A stretch of DNA of 64,000 nucleotides from Ichthyophthirius multifiliis (Eukaryota; Ciliophora; Oligohymenophorea; Hymenostomatida): assembly GCF_000220395.1 (NCBI RefSeq), contig NW_004085911.1:1-64000 (forward strand), given 5' to 3'. Positions 63,488-64,000 of the stretch are shown piece after piece (the first letter of the stretch is position 1; each line of letters begins with the position of its first letter). The notes beneath the pieces were generated by a model that saw only the letters and a list, made by a program, of their open reading frames with translations, was not told where the DNA came from and searched no databases. A program made the translations under genes and the position numbers.

Positions 63488-64000
63488 ATGATAGATTCCG
63501 AATTATTAGGCTAATTTACTCGTTTTGATTGTGATTTAGAAACATTAAAAAAACAAATAATATAATACGAGAAAAATCCGTCTTCAATTTTAAAAGATGT
63601 TGAAAATATTCGAAATATGTTATGTGAAGTTGAAAACTAAAAAAATGATACATATAGATTATTTTAATCATAAAATTAAAAGATATTTGAAATAAAGAAT
63701 ACATTTTAGAAAAAATACGATATAGAAAATATGGATTAAAATTAAATTTATTAAGCACAAATAAAGGAAAAGGTATTTCAAGAAAAATCAATTACTAACC
63801 TTCTAAATATAGCTGGTAAAATAAAAATGGTTGGAGGTTTTATAAATAATGAATTATAAGACCAAAACTATCTTTTGAACGATTTAGATTATGGTTTAGG
63901 TAAAAATGTTAACTCAATCGACAAAAATGCAAATAAAATGAAAAAAATACTCAAAAACGCAAGCAATTGTTGCTTATTGACTTGCATATTAATTGAATTT
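63488..64000 (+). CDS. SNARE protein (Qc-like, syntaxin-6/8 type), 3' end missing
   Basis: A membrane-fusion SNARE. The 171 codons visible are open to the window edge. N-terminal helices (FDCDLETLKKQIIQYEK, VENIRNMLCEVENQ) precede a SNARE helix: ITNLLNIAGKIKMVGGFINN, ELQDQNYLLNDLDYGLGKNV, NKMKKILKNASNCC. This has heptad spacing and a central Q layer (ELQDQ). The next residues, CLLTCILIEF, begin the expected C-terminal membrane anchor. The EL-x-x-Q-x-x-LL-x-x-LD pattern points to the Qc class. BET1 or a Qb SNARE is possible. The start ATG has no in-frame rival upstream. Confidence 0.75.

Noticed and set aside
1-64000. tRNA, rRNA and CRISPR arrays
   Set aside because: I found no tRNA B-box-like sequence with an acceptor stem, no rRNA-like GC-rich block, and no spacer-repeat array.

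Overview
This window is nuclear DNA, most likely macronuclear, from an extremely AT-rich oligohymenophorean ciliate. Ichthyophthirius multifiliis or a close relative is my best guess. Open frames of conserved proteins run through TAA and TAG, which align with glutamine, and every well-supported gene ends in TGA. Introns are mostly 37-60 bp GT..AG, and the spacers are almost pure A+T. I saw no rRNA, tRNA, CRISPR array or recognisable transposase.

Layout. 1.7-3.3 kb: PRP4 (U4/U6 snRNP), minus. 4.7-5.3: small unknown protein. 6.9-9.2: ribosomal L1-domain nucleolar protein (Utp30/RSL1D1-like), then the G-patch/KOW splicing factor GPKOW/Spp2. 9.7-13.5: kinesin-3 with a C-terminal poly-Q tail, minus. 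13.9-15.0: unknown, minus. 15.2-16.3: oxysterol-binding-related protein. 16.5-17.7: RAD51 paralog, minus. 17.8-20.5: EF-hand/FKPxI-repeat protein, minus. 21.2-22.3: SURF1. 22.5-24.8: malic enzyme with a duplicated, degenerate N-terminal half, minus. 27.9-30.4: AGC kinase (STK32-like). 30.6-34.3: TPR/Q-rich protein with a 1-kb intron. 34.5-35.9: TPR protein, possibly mitochondrial. 36.1-38.2: ACSF2-like acyl-CoA synthetase. 38.4-40.6: small and uncertain genes. 41.0-41.5: SF3B6/p14, minus. 41.6-43.1: arrestin-fold protein. 43.1-43.8: small unknown, minus. 44.3-44.7: RPL22. 45.3-48.4: kinesin-13. 49.7-53.1: XPG/ERCC5 nuclease. 53.9-61.6: GCN1. 61.8-63.0: disrupted coding-like DNA. 63.5 to the end: a SNARE cut by the window edge.

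These are mainly housekeeping genes in no visible operon: splicing (PRP4, GPKOW, SF3B6), DNA repair (RAD51 paralog, XPG), microtubule motors (kinesin-3, kinesin-13), translation (RPL22, GCN1), and mitochondrial or lipid metabolism (SURF1, malic enzyme, ACSF2-like, ORP). Some neighbours are divergent with short shared 5' regions, for example SF3B6 and the arrestin-like gene 144 bp apart.

Two things stand out. First, the malic enzyme seems to be two malic domains in one polypeptide: the first keeps the catalytic-Tyr motif and the second keeps the Lys, metal and nucleotide-binding parts. Second, at least eight coding A-homopolymers are exactly one base short of the reading frame. That is most simply systematic under-calling of homopolymers, but slippage in vivo would leave the same mark. 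All models were read by eye; exon borders supported only by phase are marked as such.
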